Notes under the pieces: generated by a model
Told to the model about the DNA's origin: nothing
The model's database searches: none
Seen by the model: the letters and a program-made list of their open reading frames with translations, nothing else
Shown: positions 8,201-17,914 of the stretch, in pieces
Layout: each line of letters starts with the position of its first letter
Position numbering within the stretch: position 1 is the stretch's first letter
Made by a program: the position numbers and the translations under genes
NCBI RefSeq assembly: GCF_000620705.1
Contig: NZ_KK211167.1
Span: 399,957-463,956 of the forward strand
Direction of reading: 5' to 3'
Source of the DNA: Nocardioides sp. URHA0020
GTDB lineage: Bacteria > Actinomycetota > Actinomycetes > Propionibacteriales > Nocardioidaceae
DNA: 64,000 bases

Positions 8201-8242
8201 CCTTCCCCGATGTCCGCATCATGGTGCAGGCATCGGGGAAGG
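8201..8242 (-). promoter_or_regulatory. Inverted repeat sequestering the M1 peptidase ribosome-binding site
   Basis: Perfect 12-bp arms (CCTTCCCCGATG / CATCGGGGAAGG) with an 18-nt loop lie between the ABC permease stop and the M1 peptidase start. On the transcript the downstream arm contains GGGGAAGG, the only good ribosome-binding site for the ATG at 8192. The structure could terminate the ABC transcript, or gate translation of the peptidase, or both. No U tract follows the stem. Confidence 0.7.
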
Positions 8243-8269
8243 GTGACCGAGTCGTGATGGACCCTGGCG

Positions 8270-9072
8270 CTACTTGACCTCGGAGCGCAGCACCAGCCGG
8301 AGACCGACCGCGAGCGGGAGCACCAGCCAGACGAGGCTGGTCACGGCGAGCTGGGCCCAGTTGTCGCCGGTCATCACGCCGTTGAAGAGGTTGCCCTGGG
8401 CGAAGTTGAAGTCGACCCACGGCTGGAGGTCCTTGAACCACTGCTGGTTCTCCGCGAGCAGGAACGTGAGCGGCGGGAGGGCGAAGCCGTAGACGAAGTA
8501 GCCGACGATCGCCGCGGCCGAGTTGCGCAGGAGCACGCCGAGCATGAAGCCGACGAGCATGCCGAGCACGTTGGCGACGACGATGTAGAAGAGCTCGGCG
8601 GCGCTGACGTTCCAGACCGTGTCCGTGCCGGTGATCGCGGTGCCCAGCACGTTGCCGAGGGCGCCGATCGCCGCCGCCACCAGCATCGAGACGACGCCGA
8701 TGCCGATGCTCACGGCGAGCTTGGCGCCGATGACCCGGCTGCGGTGGGGCACCAGCGTGAAGGTCGTCAGCCCGGTGCGCTGGCTCCACTCGCTGGTCAC
8801 GGAGAGTGCGGCGATGATCGGGAGGATCACGGCCATCGGGAAGCCGATCGCCGAGGCGAAGGCCTCGTAGTCGAGCTCGCTGTCGGGCGCGAAGAGGATC
8901 GTCGCCCCGGTGGCGACCACGGCCAGGATGCCGATGCTGGCCATCAGCCAGAAGCCGGACCGGGTGTCGAACGACTTGCGCAGCTCGACCGCGATCAGGC
9001 GGGTGGTCGGGATGCGGGCGGGGGCCGGGCGCGCCGTACGCGCCGTCGTCTCGTGCTCTACGGCAATGGCAG

Positions 9073-9076
<4 letters not shown>
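8270..9076 (-). CDS. ABC-2 type transporter permease
   Basis: 268 aa. After a cytoplasmic N-terminus there are about six hydrophobic segments, including GFWLMASIGILAVVATGATI, AIGFPMAVILPIIAALSV, SIGIGVVSMLVAAAIGALG and AVTSLVWLVLPLAVGLRLVL. SEWSQRTGLTTFTLVPHRSR between helices is typical of ABC-2 export permeases. Its start overlaps the ATPase stop as ATGA, implying translational coupling. The exported substrate is unknown. It may be a drug, peptide or lipid. Confidence 0.88.
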
Positions 9077-9969
<893 letters not shown>

Positions 9970-10035
9970 GGTGATGAGCCTCGTCGGTCGCGAGGGTCCG
10001 CCGCATCGGGGAGACGGGGCCTCGGATCCCTGAGC

Positions 10036-10059
10036 CGACCCCGAGGCCCCTCGGGGTCG
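10036..10059. promoter_or_regulatory. 24-bp palindrome in divergent ABC/MFS promoter region
   Basis: Arms CGACCCCGAGG / CCTCGGGGTCG are separated by two bases, centred between the divergently transcribed ABC exporter and MFS genes. The symmetry fits a dimeric repressor operator shared by two efflux systems, or a cruciform/transcript hairpin. No regulator gene is adjacent. Confidence 0.5.
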
Positions 10060-10171
10060 CACCCCTGAGGTCGGCGACCGATGAGTTCGGTCCAGCGGCG
10101 CGGTCTGTCGATCTCGTGGACCCGCGTTCGTCGAGTAGGTGACAGGAACTTCGCCGCAGAGGAGATCGACC

Positions 10172-11602
10172 ATGACCGACCTCAAGTCCCGCTGGCTCGC
10201 GCTCTACGTGCTGTGCCTGGGCGACCTCATGATCGTGCTCGACTCCAGCATCGTGAACGTCGCGCTGCCCTCCATCCAGTCCGACCTGGGCTTCTCCCAG
10301 TCGGCGCTGGCGTGGGTGGTCAACGCCTACCTGCTGACGTTCGGGGGCTTCCTGCTGCTCTCCGGGCGGCTCGGCGACCTGCTCGGCAGCCGCCGGGTCT
10401 TCCTGGGCGGGGTGGTCGCCTTCGTCGCGGCGTCCGTCGCCTGCGGCCTGGCGCCGACCGCGGGACTGCTCGTCCTGGGCCGGGCGGTGCAGGGACTGGG
10501 CGGGGCCGCGGTGTCCGCCGTCGCGCTGTCGCTGATCGTGGGCCTCTTCACCGACCCGGCCGAGCGGGCGAAGGCGATGGGCTTCTTCGGCTTCGTGATG
10601 TCCGGCGGTGGCGCCGTCGGCGTACTGCTGGGCGGGGTCCTCACCGGGCTCCTCTCCTGGCACTGGATCTTCCTGGTCAACGTGCCCATCGGGGTCGCCG
10701 TGTTCGTCGCCGCCCGACGGGTGCTGCCCACCGACGAGGTCCCTGCGCAGCGCGGTCGGGTCGACGTGCTCGGTGCGGTCCTGGTCACGGCCGCCCTGAT
10801 GCTGTCGGTCTACGGCATCGTCGAGGGCGCTCCGTGGCTGATCGCCGGCAGCCTGGCGCTGCTCGCGGCCTTCGTGCTCTGGGAGTCGCGGGTCGCGGAG
10901 CCGCTGGTGCCGCTGCGGCTCTTCCGGCTGCGCAACGTCGTCGTGTCGCAGGTCGTGGGCGTCCTCTGGGCGGCCGCGATGTTCGCGTGGTTCTTCCTCG
11001 CGGCGCTCTACCTCCAGCAGGTGCTGGGGTACGACGCCCTCGAGGTCGGACTCGCCTTCGTGCCGACCAGCGTCGTGATGGCGTACTGCTCACTGCGCGT
11101 CTCGGACCGGCTGGTCCTGCGCCTCGGCATCCGGCCGCCGCTCGTGGTCGGTCTCGGCCTGGCCTCCCTGAGCCTCGCGCTCTTCTCCCGGGCACCGGTC
11201 GGCGGGCACTTCCTCACCGACGTGCTGCCGTCGATGCTGCTGCTCGGTGTGGGCGCCGGCATCGCCTTCAACCCGGTCCTGCTGGCCGCGATGGGCGACG
11301 TCGAGCCGCACGAGTCCGGCCTCGCCTCGGGAGTCGTGAACACCTCGTTCATGATGGGCGGAGCGCTCGGCCTGGCCGTGCTCGTGAGCGTCTCCACGTC
11401 GCGGACGTCGTCCCTGGCCGCCTCCGGCGCCTCCTCGCTCGAGGCGCTCAACGGCGGCTTCCAGCTCGCGTTCGCCGCCGGTGCGTGCTTCGCCGCCGTG
11501 GCCGCCGTCATCGGTGGCGCCCTCCTGCGCCCCCGGCCGATGGCGCCGGTGGACCCGGCGGATCCTGCGGCCGAGGTGGCAGCGCCGTCCGCCGGCGGCT
11601 GA
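10172..11602 (+). CDS. MFS transporter, DHA2 (14-TMS drug:H+ antiporter) family
   Basis: 476 aa starting after a GAGGAG ribosome-binding site. Motif D-like LDSSIVNVALPSIQSDLGFSQ, motif A GRLGDLLGSRRVFLGG and motif C-like GPxxGGxL (as GAVGVLLGGVLTGLLSWHWIFLVNVPIG) identify a 14-helix DHA2 exporter of the EmrB/QacA type. The C-terminal tail is Pro/Ala rich. It is divergent from the ABC exporter operon, with a perfect palindrome between them. The substrate is unknown. Confidence 0.92.
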   Translation: MTDLKSRWLALYVLCLGDLMIVLDSSIVNVALPSIQSDLGFSQSALAWVVNAYLLTFGGFLLLSGRLGDLLGSRRVFLGGVVAFVAASVACGLAPTAGLLVLGRAVQGLGGAAVSAVALSLIVGLFTDPAERAKAMGFFGFVMSGGGAVGVLLGGVLTGLLSWHWIFLVNVPIGVAVFVAARRVLPTDEVPAQRGRVDVLGAVLVTAALMLSVYGIVEGAPWLIAGSLALLAAFVLWESRVAEPLVPLRLFRLRNVVVSQVVGVLWAAAMFAWFFLAALYLQQVLGYDALEVGLAFVPTSVVMAYCSLRVSDRLVLRLGIRPPLVVGLGLASLSLALFSRAPVGGHFLTDVLPSMLLLGVGAGIAFNPVLLAAMGDVEPHESGLASGVVNTSFMMGGALGLAVLVSVSTSRTSSLAASGASSLEALNGGFQLAFAAGACFAAVAAVIGGALLRPRPMAPVDPADPAAEVAAPSAGG

Positions 11603-11690
11603 GGCGCCGCACGCGGTCGGATGCCGCTGCTCCCCGGCGTTGTCGGCACCCGCTGATGGCGGTCGCGGTGCCCGCGCTAGCGTGCGCCAC

Positions 11691-13208
11691 ATGACGAGCC
11701 TGCTGATCCGCAACGCCCGCCTGGTGCCGCTCGGCGAGGGCGAGACCCTCCCCGACCGACCCGTCGACATCGCGGTCGAGCACGGCGTCGTGTCCGCTGT
11801 GGGCGAGTCGGCCGACCGGCCGTCGGGCGCCGAGGAGATCGACGCCGGGGGCCGGTGGGTGATCCCCGGTCTCTGGGACCAGCACACGCACCTCGCCCAG
11901 TGGACGCTGTCGTCGCAGCGGCTCGACCTCGCGGGTGCGAGGTCGCCGGAGGACGCGACCCGGGCCGTCGCCGCGCGGATCGCGGAGTTCCCCGACCTGC
12001 CCGTCATCGGGTGGGGGCACCGCTCGGCGGGGTGGGACCGCGAGGTGACGGTGTCGGAGCTCGACGCGGTGTCGGGCGGCACGCCGGTCGTGCTGATCAG
12101 CGGCGACGGCCACCACGCCTGGCTGAACACGACGGCGCTGCTCCACCTCGCGATGCCGGTGCGCGACTCGGTCGTGCGCGAGACCGAGTGGTTCGCGGCG
12201 TACCCGCGACTGGTCAGCCTCGTCGGCAGCGACGCCACCTCGCCCGAGGCCTACCGCCGGATGCTGGAGGAGGCGGCCGGTCGGGGCATCACGGGGATGG
12301 CCGACTTCGAGTTCGGGGCGGGCATCGGCGAGTGGATCGAGCGGTGGGGTCAGGGCTGCGACCTCCTGCGGATCCGCGCGGCGACGTACTCCCACCAGCT
12401 CGAGGAGGTGATCGCCGCCGGCGTGCGCACCGGCGACCCGCTGCCCGGGTGCGACGACCGGGCGACCATGGGGTCGCTGAAGATCATCAGCGACGGCTCG
12501 CTCAACACCCGGACCGCCTGGTGCTGCGAGCCGTACGGCGACGCGCACCAGCTCGAGTACCCCGCCGGCCAGCCGAACCTCTCCGGCCACGAGCTGCGCG
12601 AGCAGCTCGCCCGCGCCCACGCGGCCGGGCTGGAGGTGGCGACCCACGCGATCGGCGACGCCGCGGTGCGGGAGGCGCTCGCGGCGTACGCCGACACCGG
12701 CGCCCGCGGCTCCATCGAGCACGCCCAGATGGCGCGTCGCGACGACGTACGACGGATGGCGCAGCTCGGCATCCGCGCGAGCGTGCAGCCTGCGCACCTG
12801 CTCGACGACCGTGACCTCACCGACCGGATCTGGGGGGAGCGGGCCGAGCGGTGCTTCCCCTTCCGCTGGATGCTCGACGACGGCGTGGACCTGGTCTTCG
12901 GCTCCGACGCGCCGGTGTCGCCGCTCGACCCGTGGCTCGCGATGGCGGCGGCGGTGCACCGCAGCGACGACGAGCGCGGGCCGTGGCACGGCGAGCAGGC
13001 GCTGAGCGTCCGGGAGGCGCTGGTGGCCTCCGTGGACGCCCAGCCCACCGTCGGCGTCGGATCCCGCGGAGACCTGGTGCTGGTCGACCGGGACCCGTTG
13101 CTGCGCGACCTCGATCCTGCCGACACCGCCGCCCTCGGTCACGCCCTGCGTGAGGTGCCGGTCGCGCTGACGACCGTCGCGGGGCTCGTGGTCAACGACG
13201 TGCGCTGA
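11691..13208 (+). CDS. Amidohydrolase family 3 protein (YtcJ/NfdA-like)
   Basis: 505 aa. An N-terminal beta-sandwich (LLIRNARLVPL...IDAGGRWVIPGLWD) leads into the first metal motif HTHL. SDGSLNTRTA, THAIGDAA, SIEHAQM and FGSDAPVSPLDPW follow in the order of Amidohydro_3 enzymes such as N-substituted formamide deformylase. It would hydrolyse an amide or related bond with a metal-activated water. The substrate is unknown. The ATG at 11691 gives a standard start. The gene is convergent with the SGNH lipoprotein gene. Confidence 0.85.
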   Translation: MTSLLIRNARLVPLGEGETLPDRPVDIAVEHGVVSAVGESADRPSGAEEIDAGGRWVIPGLWDQHTHLAQWTLSSQRLDLAGARSPEDATRAVAARIAEFPDLPVIGWGHRSAGWDREVTVSELDAVSGGTPVVLISGDGHHAWLNTTALLHLAMPVRDSVVRETEWFAAYPRLVSLVGSDATSPEAYRRMLEEAAGRGITGMADFEFGAGIGEWIERWGQGCDLLRIRAATYSHQLEEVIAAGVRTGDPLPGCDDRATMGSLKIISDGSLNTRTAWCCEPYGDAHQLEYPAGQPNLSGHELREQLARAHAAGLEVATHAIGDAAVREALAAYADTGARGSIEHAQMARRDDVRRMAQLGIRASVQPAHLLDDRDLTDRIWGERAERCFPFRWMLDDGVDLVFGSDAPVSPLDPWLAMAAAVHRSDDERGPWHGEQALSVREALVASVDAQPTVGVGSRGDLVLVDRDPLLRDLDPADTAALGHALREVPVALTTVAGLVVNDVR

Positions 13209-13223
13209 GCCCGGGACCCGATC

Positions 13224-14129
13224 TCAGGGGTTCGTCGCGAGGGCGGCCGTCACGAGCGCGGCGACGGCCTGCTGCTCGACGGCGAGCGGGTGGTAGGCCA
13301 GGGCCCGGTTGGCGGTGGTCACCCGCCCGTTGATCCACGGGTCGCGAGCGCAGATGTCGTGGCGCGCGCTGGGCGCCCAGAGGTCGACGTACTCCGCCTT
13401 GCCGTCCGCCGCCGCCTTCTCGACCGCCCGGGTCAGGGCGTGGTTGACCTCGCGTGCGAAGGCGTAGTCGCCGTCCGCGAGCGGGAGGTCCGAGCAGGTG
13501 CCCCTCGCCGGCACGATCTGGGGGTAGCCGACCACCAGGATCCGGGCGTCGGGGGCTCGCTTGCGCACCCCGGCGACGACCTCCGCCACGTTGCGGCGGA
13601 TGTCGGCGAGCGACTTGTCGACGCTCGGGCCGAGCGCCGTGGTGCACGGGTCGCCGGTCGGGTCCGACGCCCGCAGCTGGGTGCACTGGCCGATCAGGGC
13701 GCCGAAGAGCCCGTCGTCGTTGCCGCCGAGGCCGATCGTCACCAGATCCGTACGCCGGGTCAGGGCGTCGAACTGCGGCGGCACCGCGCCGCTGATCCCG
13801 CGCTGCCGGTGGGTCATGTTCACGGTGGCTGCGCCGCTGCAGCTGACGTCGGTGAGGCCGGTCCCCGGCATCGCCTCGGCCACCAGCGCGGGGTAGTTGG
13901 CGCCCGAGCGCAGGCAGTTGTTGTCGGCACTGGCCGGCGGGACCAGCGGGGCCGCGGTGTAGGAGTCGCCGAGCGCGACGTACTCGGCGTACGCCGGCGG
14001 TGCGGCGGTCGGGCTCGTGGACGGCGTGTCGACGGCCGGCGGCCGCGCGTCGGCGTCGGTGTCGGGGCTGTCGGAGCAGCCCGCCAGCACGAGGGCTCCC
14101 AGCAGCAGGACGACCAGACGACGACGCAT
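13224..14129 (-). CDS. SGNH/GDSL hydrolase, lipoprotein
   Basis: 301 aa. MRRRLVVLLLGALVLAGCSD is a lipoprotein signal with lipobox VLAGC, followed by a Pro/Ser/Thr linker. Block I YVALGDSYTA (nucleophile Ser), GANYPALV, block III GLGGNDDGLF and a C-terminal YHPLAVEQ (catalytic His) mark a secreted SGNH esterase or lipase. It resembles actinobacterial Rv0518/SCO-type GDSL hydrolases. Six cysteines in the mature part suggest disulfides. The start at 14129 places the signal peptide at the N-terminus. Confidence 0.9.
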   Translation of the reverse strand: MRRRLVVLLLGALVLAGCSDSPDTDADARPPAVDTPSTSPTAAPPAYAEYVALGDSYTAAPLVPPASADNNCLRSGANYPALVAEAMPGTGLTDVSCSGAATVNMTHRQRGISGAVPPQFDALTRRTDLVTIGLGGNDDGLFGALIGQCTQLRASDPTGDPCTTALGPSVDKSLADIRRNVAEVVAGVRKRAPDARILVVGYPQIVPARGTCSDLPLADGDYAFAREVNHALTRAVEKAAADGKAEYVDLWAPSARHDICARDPWINGRVTTANRALAYHPLAVEQQAVAALVTAALATNP

Positions 14130-14206
14130 GGGCCCGACCGTACGGGTCCGGCGCCGTCTCGCCCGCATCGGGTGAGCCGGGGGGCCCCGCGGGGTACGGG
14201 GCACGC

Positions 14207-15163
14207 ATGGCGCCCACCACCGAACCTGCCCCCGCGACCGGGGGCGAGTCCCTCCTGACCGTCGTGGTCGCCCTCGTCGCCAACGCGCTGCTGGCGATCG
14301 CGAAGACGGTCGCGGCGGTCCTGACCGGCTCGGCCGCGATGGTCGCCGAGGCCGCCCACTCGTGGGCCGACGCCGGCAACGAGGTGTTCCTGCTCGTCGC
14401 CGAGCGCAGCGGCAGCCGGCCGCGCGACGAGGAGCACCCGCGCGGGTACGGCCGCGCGACGTACGCCTGGTCGATGATCGCGGCGTTCGGCCTCTTCACC
14501 GCCGGCGCGGTCGTCTCGATCTGGCACGGCATCACCGAGCTCGGCTCCACGGCCGAGGAGTCGAGCTTCCTGGTCAACTACGTCGTGCTCGCGATCGCCT
14601 TCGTGCTGGAGGGCACCTCCTTCGTGCAGGCGTCGCGCCAGATCCACGGCGCGTCCCAACGGCTGTCGATCCACCCGCTCCGCTACGTGACGCAGACCTC
14701 GAACCCGACGCTGCGGGCGGTCTTCTTCGAGGACTCCTCGGCGCTGGTGGGCATCCTGATCGCCGCGGCTGGCATCGGGCTGCACCAGCTCACCGGCAAC
14801 GCGGTCTTCGACGCGCTCGGCTCGATCGCCATCGGCGTGCTGCTCGCCTTCGTCGCCCTCTTCCTGATCCGCCGCAACATGGACTACCTGCTCGGCGAGC
14901 CGCCCTCGGCCGCCACCCGCTCCCGCGTGATCGCGGGGATCCTCGAGCACCCGCAGATCGACCGGCTGACCTACCTGCACCTGGAGTACGTCGGGCCCGC
15001 CCGGGTCTTCGTCGTGGCGGCGGTCGACCTGGTGGGCGACGACACCGAGGCGCACCTCGCCGTACGCCTGCGCCAGGTCGAGGCGGACATCGAGCAGCAC
15101 CCGCTGATCGAGGACGCCGTACTCACTCTCGCGCTCCCCGACCGCCCCTCCCTCACGCCCTGA
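14207..15163 (+). CDS. Cation diffusion facilitator family transporter
   Basis: 318 aa. Six transmembrane segments begin at TVVVALVANALLAIAKTVAA. The TM2 metal motif AEAAHSWADAGNE (HxxxD) is followed by HPRGYGRATYAW, and TM5 carries FFEDSSALVGI. A cytosolic domain follows HPQIDRLTYLHLEYVGP. These are CDF (Zn/Fe/Mn efflux) features. The metal is not assignable. ATG 14207 is in frame and close to TM1. A degenerate double-hairpin element follows the stop codon immediately. Confidence 0.9.
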   Translation: MAPTTEPAPATGGESLLTVVVALVANALLAIAKTVAAVLTGSAAMVAEAAHSWADAGNEVFLLVAERSGSRPRDEEHPRGYGRATYAWSMIAAFGLFTAGAVVSIWHGITELGSTAEESSFLVNYVVLAIAFVLEGTSFVQASRQIHGASQRLSIHPLRYVTQTSNPTLRAVFFEDSSALVGILIAAAGIGLHQLTGNAVFDALGSIAIGVLLAFVALFLIRRNMDYLLGEPPSAATRSRVIAGILEHPQIDRLTYLHLEYVGPARVFVVAAVDLVGDDTEAHLAVRLRQVEADIEQHPLIEDAVLTLALPDRPSLTP

Positions 15164-15246
15164 CTCCTCGGGCACTTGGTCAACTTCTGGGGCTCTGCAC
15201 GGGCTGAGAAGTTCAGGGATCCCCGGTAAACCGGGTATCCCCGACA
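15164..15246 (-). repeat. Double-hairpin element, copy A (degenerate, inverted)
   Basis: Read on the minus strand this aligns with the element at 30219-30299: a first imperfect hairpin GGGGATACCCGGTTTACCGG..., then CTGAACTTCTC...GAAGTTG as a second, imperfect hairpin, then AAGTGCCCGAGGAGT. It begins right after the CDF stop. The stems have mismatches, unlike copies at 23.8 and 30.2 kb. Confidence 0.75.
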
Positions 15247-15251
15247 ACCAA

Positions 15252-15299
15252 TTGCCGCCAAACGCTTGACGAATAATATGTAAGTGCGCTGAACTAACA
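15252..15299 (+). promoter_or_regulatory. Candidate promoter and ROK operator
   Basis: An unusually AT-rich stretch directly before the ROK regulator gene. TTGCCG at 15252-15257 and TAATAT at 15274-15279 are 16 bp apart and would serve as -35 and -10. Overlapping the downstream side is an imperfect inverted repeat TGTAAGT-N7-ACTAACA (15279-15299). This is a plausible autoregulatory site for the ROK protein. Confidence 0.5.
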
Positions 15300-15302
15300 A
15301 AC

Positions 15303-16445
15303 GTGACCACGACCTCCCCGGTGGGCCGGCAGCTCCGGCCCCGCGGCAAGCTCCTCCAGGAGGACGCCCGTCGCCACCACCGGTCGCTGCTCCTGCAGCA
15401 GCTCTTCCGGGAGGGCCCGGCGAGCCGCGCCGACCTGGCCCGCACCAGCGGCCTCACCCGCGTGACGGTCTCCGACCTGGTCGGCGAGCTGGTGGCCGAC
15501 GGGCTGGTGGAGGAGCTCGGCGCCCCGGCCGAGAGCCGCGTCGGCAAGCCGCCGATGCTCGTCGGGCTGGCCACCGACTCCACGCACGTGATCGGCATGG
15601 ACCTCTCGGCCACCGACCGGATGACCGGTGCCGTCATCAACCTGGCCGGCCGGGTGCTCGCCCGGCACGAGCTGCCCCTCGACGGCGCCGTCGGCGACGA
15701 CGCCGTGGCGCTGGTCCACGAGCTGGCCGCGGCGCTGATAGCCAAGACCGAGCGACCGGTGCTCGGCATCGGCGTCGGCAGCCCCGGCGTCGTCGACGCC
15801 GACGGCACGGTCATCGACGCCCCCAACCTGGCCTGGACCGACACCCCGCTGGCCGCCAGCCTCGCGGCGGCGTTCGAGCTCCCGGTCTTCGTGGCCAACG
15901 ACGCCAACACCGCCGTCCTGGGCGAGCACACGTTCGGCGCGTCCGGTGACGGCGGCCTGATGGTGCTCCGGGTCGGGACCGGTGTGGGTGCCGGTCTGGT
16001 GCTCGGCGGCTCGCTGCTGCACGGCCACCTCGGGGCCGCCGGCGAGATCGGCCACGTCGTGGTGGATCCCGAGGGGGAGCGCTGCGCGTGCTCGCGCACC
16101 GGCTGCCTGGAGACCATCCTCGCCGTCCCCCACCTGCGCCGGCGCCTCGAGGACGGGTCGCGGAGCGGCGAGAGTCCCGCGACGATCCTGGGCCGGGTCG
16201 GTGAGCAGCTCGGGGTCGCCCTGGCGCCGGTCGTCGGCACGCTCAACCTGCACGAGCTCGTGCTCAGCGGTCCCCAGGAGCTGCTCGACGGGCCGCTGCT
16301 CGAGGCCGCCGACCGGAGCATCCGCGAGCGGACCATGCCGATCAGCTCGGCAGGACTCGTGGTCCGCACCTCCGAGCTGGGCGAGGACGTGGTGCTCGTC
16401 GGCGCCGCCGTGCTCGTGCTGTCCGGACAGCTGGGCGTCTCGTGA
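15303..16445 (+). CDS. ROK family transcriptional regulator
   Basis: 380 aa from a GTG start. The N-terminal winged helix includes GPASRADLARTSGLTRVTVSDLVGELVADGLVEE (about 39-72). The ROK sugar-kinase-like domain follows, with GIGVGSPGVVD, NDANTAVLGE, GTGVGAGLVLGG and the zinc motif GHVVVDPEGERCACSRTGCLE. It is probably a repressor responding to an amino sugar or its phosphate. It lies first in the amino-sugar cluster, 118 bp before the solute-binding protein gene. Confidence 0.9.
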   Translation: MTTTSPVGRQLRPRGKLLQEDARRHHRSLLLQQLFREGPASRADLARTSGLTRVTVSDLVGELVADGLVEELGAPAESRVGKPPMLVGLATDSTHVIGMDLSATDRMTGAVINLAGRVLARHELPLDGAVGDDAVALVHELAAALIAKTERPVLGIGVGSPGVVDADGTVIDAPNLAWTDTPLAASLAAAFELPVFVANDANTAVLGEHTFGASGDGGLMVLRVGTGVGAGLVLGGSLLHGHLGAAGEIGHVVVDPEGERCACSRTGCLETILAVPHLRRRLEDGSRSGESPATILGRVGEQLGVALAPVVGTLNLHELVLSGPQELLDGPLLEAADRSIRERTMPISSAGLVVRTSELGEDVVLVGAAVLVLSGQLGVS

Positions 16446-16466
16446 CGCCCGCCCCCACCTGTACGG

Positions 16467-16482
16467 CCGTCACCGCTGACGG
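16467..16482 (+). terminator. Small hairpin after ROK regulator gene
   Basis: CCGTCA-CCGC-TGACGG forms a 6-bp stem with a 4-base loop about 20 bp after the regulator stop and before the solute-binding protein gene. It is a weak terminator or attenuator candidate. There is no T tract. Confidence 0.35.
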
Positions 16483-16563
16483 ACCGGCACCCCAGGTCCC
16501 GGCTCGGCGCCGCCCCTGGAACTTCTTCACAACATCGGGTTAGACGTACGAGAGGACACTGAG

Positions 16564-17859
16564 GTGCGCATCAAGAAGACGATCGCAGGCGCTGCGCTGG
16601 CCACCCTGGCACTCACCGCCCTGGCGGCTTGTGGCAGCGACAGCGACAGCGACGACACCAGCTCGAGCGACGGTCCCAAGACCGCCGACATCCGGGTCTG
16701 GCTCAACGGCACGGACACGCCGCAGGACGCGCGCGACTGGCTGAAGACCACCTTCGAGAAGGAGAACCCCGGCTCCACGCTGACCATCGAGCAGCAGGAG
16801 TGGGACGGTCTCGTCGAGAAGCTGACCACCTCCCTCTCCAGCGCGTCCGAGACCCCGGACGTCGTCGAGATCGGCAACACGCAGGCCCCGACCTTCACGT
16901 CGGCCGGTGCCTTCTCCGACCAGACCGGCCAGCTCGACGACCTCGGCGGCGACGACCTGCTGCAGGGCTTCGTCGAAGGTGCGACCATCGACGGCAAGAC
17001 GTACGCCGTGCCGTACTACGCCGGCTCGAAGTACATCTTCTACCGCAAGGACCTCTTCAAGGCGGCCGGCATCACCGCGGTCCCGACGTCCATGGACGAG
17101 TTCATCGAGGACGCCATCAAGCTGAAGAAGGCGAACCCGAAGCCGGCCAACTTCTCCGGGTTCTGGTTCCCGGGGCAGGACTGGCGCAACGGCGCGGCCT
17201 TCATCTGGGACCAGGGCGGCGACCTCGCGACGGCGGACGGCGACGAGTGGTCCGGTGCGCTGGAGAGCGACGAGTCGATCGCCGGTCTCGAGACCGCGCA
17301 GAAGCTCTTCACCGAGGCCTCGGGCGCGGCCAAGGACGGCAACGAGGCCGACTCGTGGACGCCGTTCTGTGCCGGTGAGATCGGCATGGTCTCCGCCCCT
17401 GGCTGGATCAAGGGCCTGATCCTGGACCCGAAGACCGGCTGCCCCGACACGTACGGCAAGGAGATCGGCGTCTTCGCGCTGCCCGGCTCGGACGGCAAGC
17501 CCGCCCCGGTGCTCCTCGGCGGCTCCGACATCGCGATCGCGGCCAAGTCCAAGAACCAGGGCCTGGCCCAGAAGGCCGTCGCGCTGATGCTCAGCAAGGA
17601 CTACCAGACGATCATGGCGAAGGCCGGCCTGACGCCCGCCCTCAACTCGCTCGCACCGCTCCTCGGTGACGACGAGTTCGCGCAGGCCACGATCGCCGCG
17701 GCCTCCAACGCCAAGCTGACTCCGGCCGCTCCGGGCTGGGCCAACGTCGAGGGCTCCCGGGTCCTGGAGGACCTGTTCAGCGCCCTGGCGCAGGGCGGCG
17801 ACCCCGCCGACCTGGCGAAGAAGGCCGACGACCAGATGAACTCCCAGCTCAACGGCTGA
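16564..17859 (+). CDS. Sugar ABC transporter substrate-binding lipoprotein
   Basis: 431 aa from GTG with RBS GAGAGGA. The signal peptide ends in lipobox LAAC, followed by an Asp/Ser-rich tether. The body has the family-1 extracellular binding protein pattern: DIRVWLNGTD, EFEKENPGSTL-like, PDVVEIGN, YAVPYYAGSKYIFYRKDLFKAAGI, and PVLLGGSDIAIAAKSKNQ. Given the downstream nag genes it probably binds N-acetylglucosamine or chito-oligosaccharide. That is inferred from context. Confidence 0.9.
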   Translation: MRIKKTIAGAALATLALTALAACGSDSDSDDTSSSDGPKTADIRVWLNGTDTPQDARDWLKTTFEKENPGSTLTIEQQEWDGLVEKLTTSLSSASETPDVVEIGNTQAPTFTSAGAFSDQTGQLDDLGGDDLLQGFVEGATIDGKTYAVPYYAGSKYIFYRKDLFKAAGITAVPTSMDEFIEDAIKLKKANPKPANFSGFWFPGQDWRNGAAFIWDQGGDLATADGDEWSGALESDESIAGLETAQKLFTEASGAAKDGNEADSWTPFCAGEIGMVSAPGWIKGLILDPKTGCPDTYGKEIGVFALPGSDGKPAPVLLGGSDIAIAAKSKNQGLAQKAVALMLSKDYQTIMAKAGLTPALNSLAPLLGDDEFAQATIAAASNAKLTPAAPGWANVEGSRVLEDLFSALAQGGDPADLAKKADDQMNSQLNG

Positions 17860-17914
17860 CGGGTCTCTCGACCCACCAGCCAGCAGCACCCAGCAGCACG
17901 AACGACAGCACGGA

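Noticed and set aside
9970..10185. Longer N-terminus for the ABC ATPase.
   Set aside because: The upstream part is not conserved-looking and covers the divergent promoter palindrome. ATG 9969 starts the ABC fold exactly.
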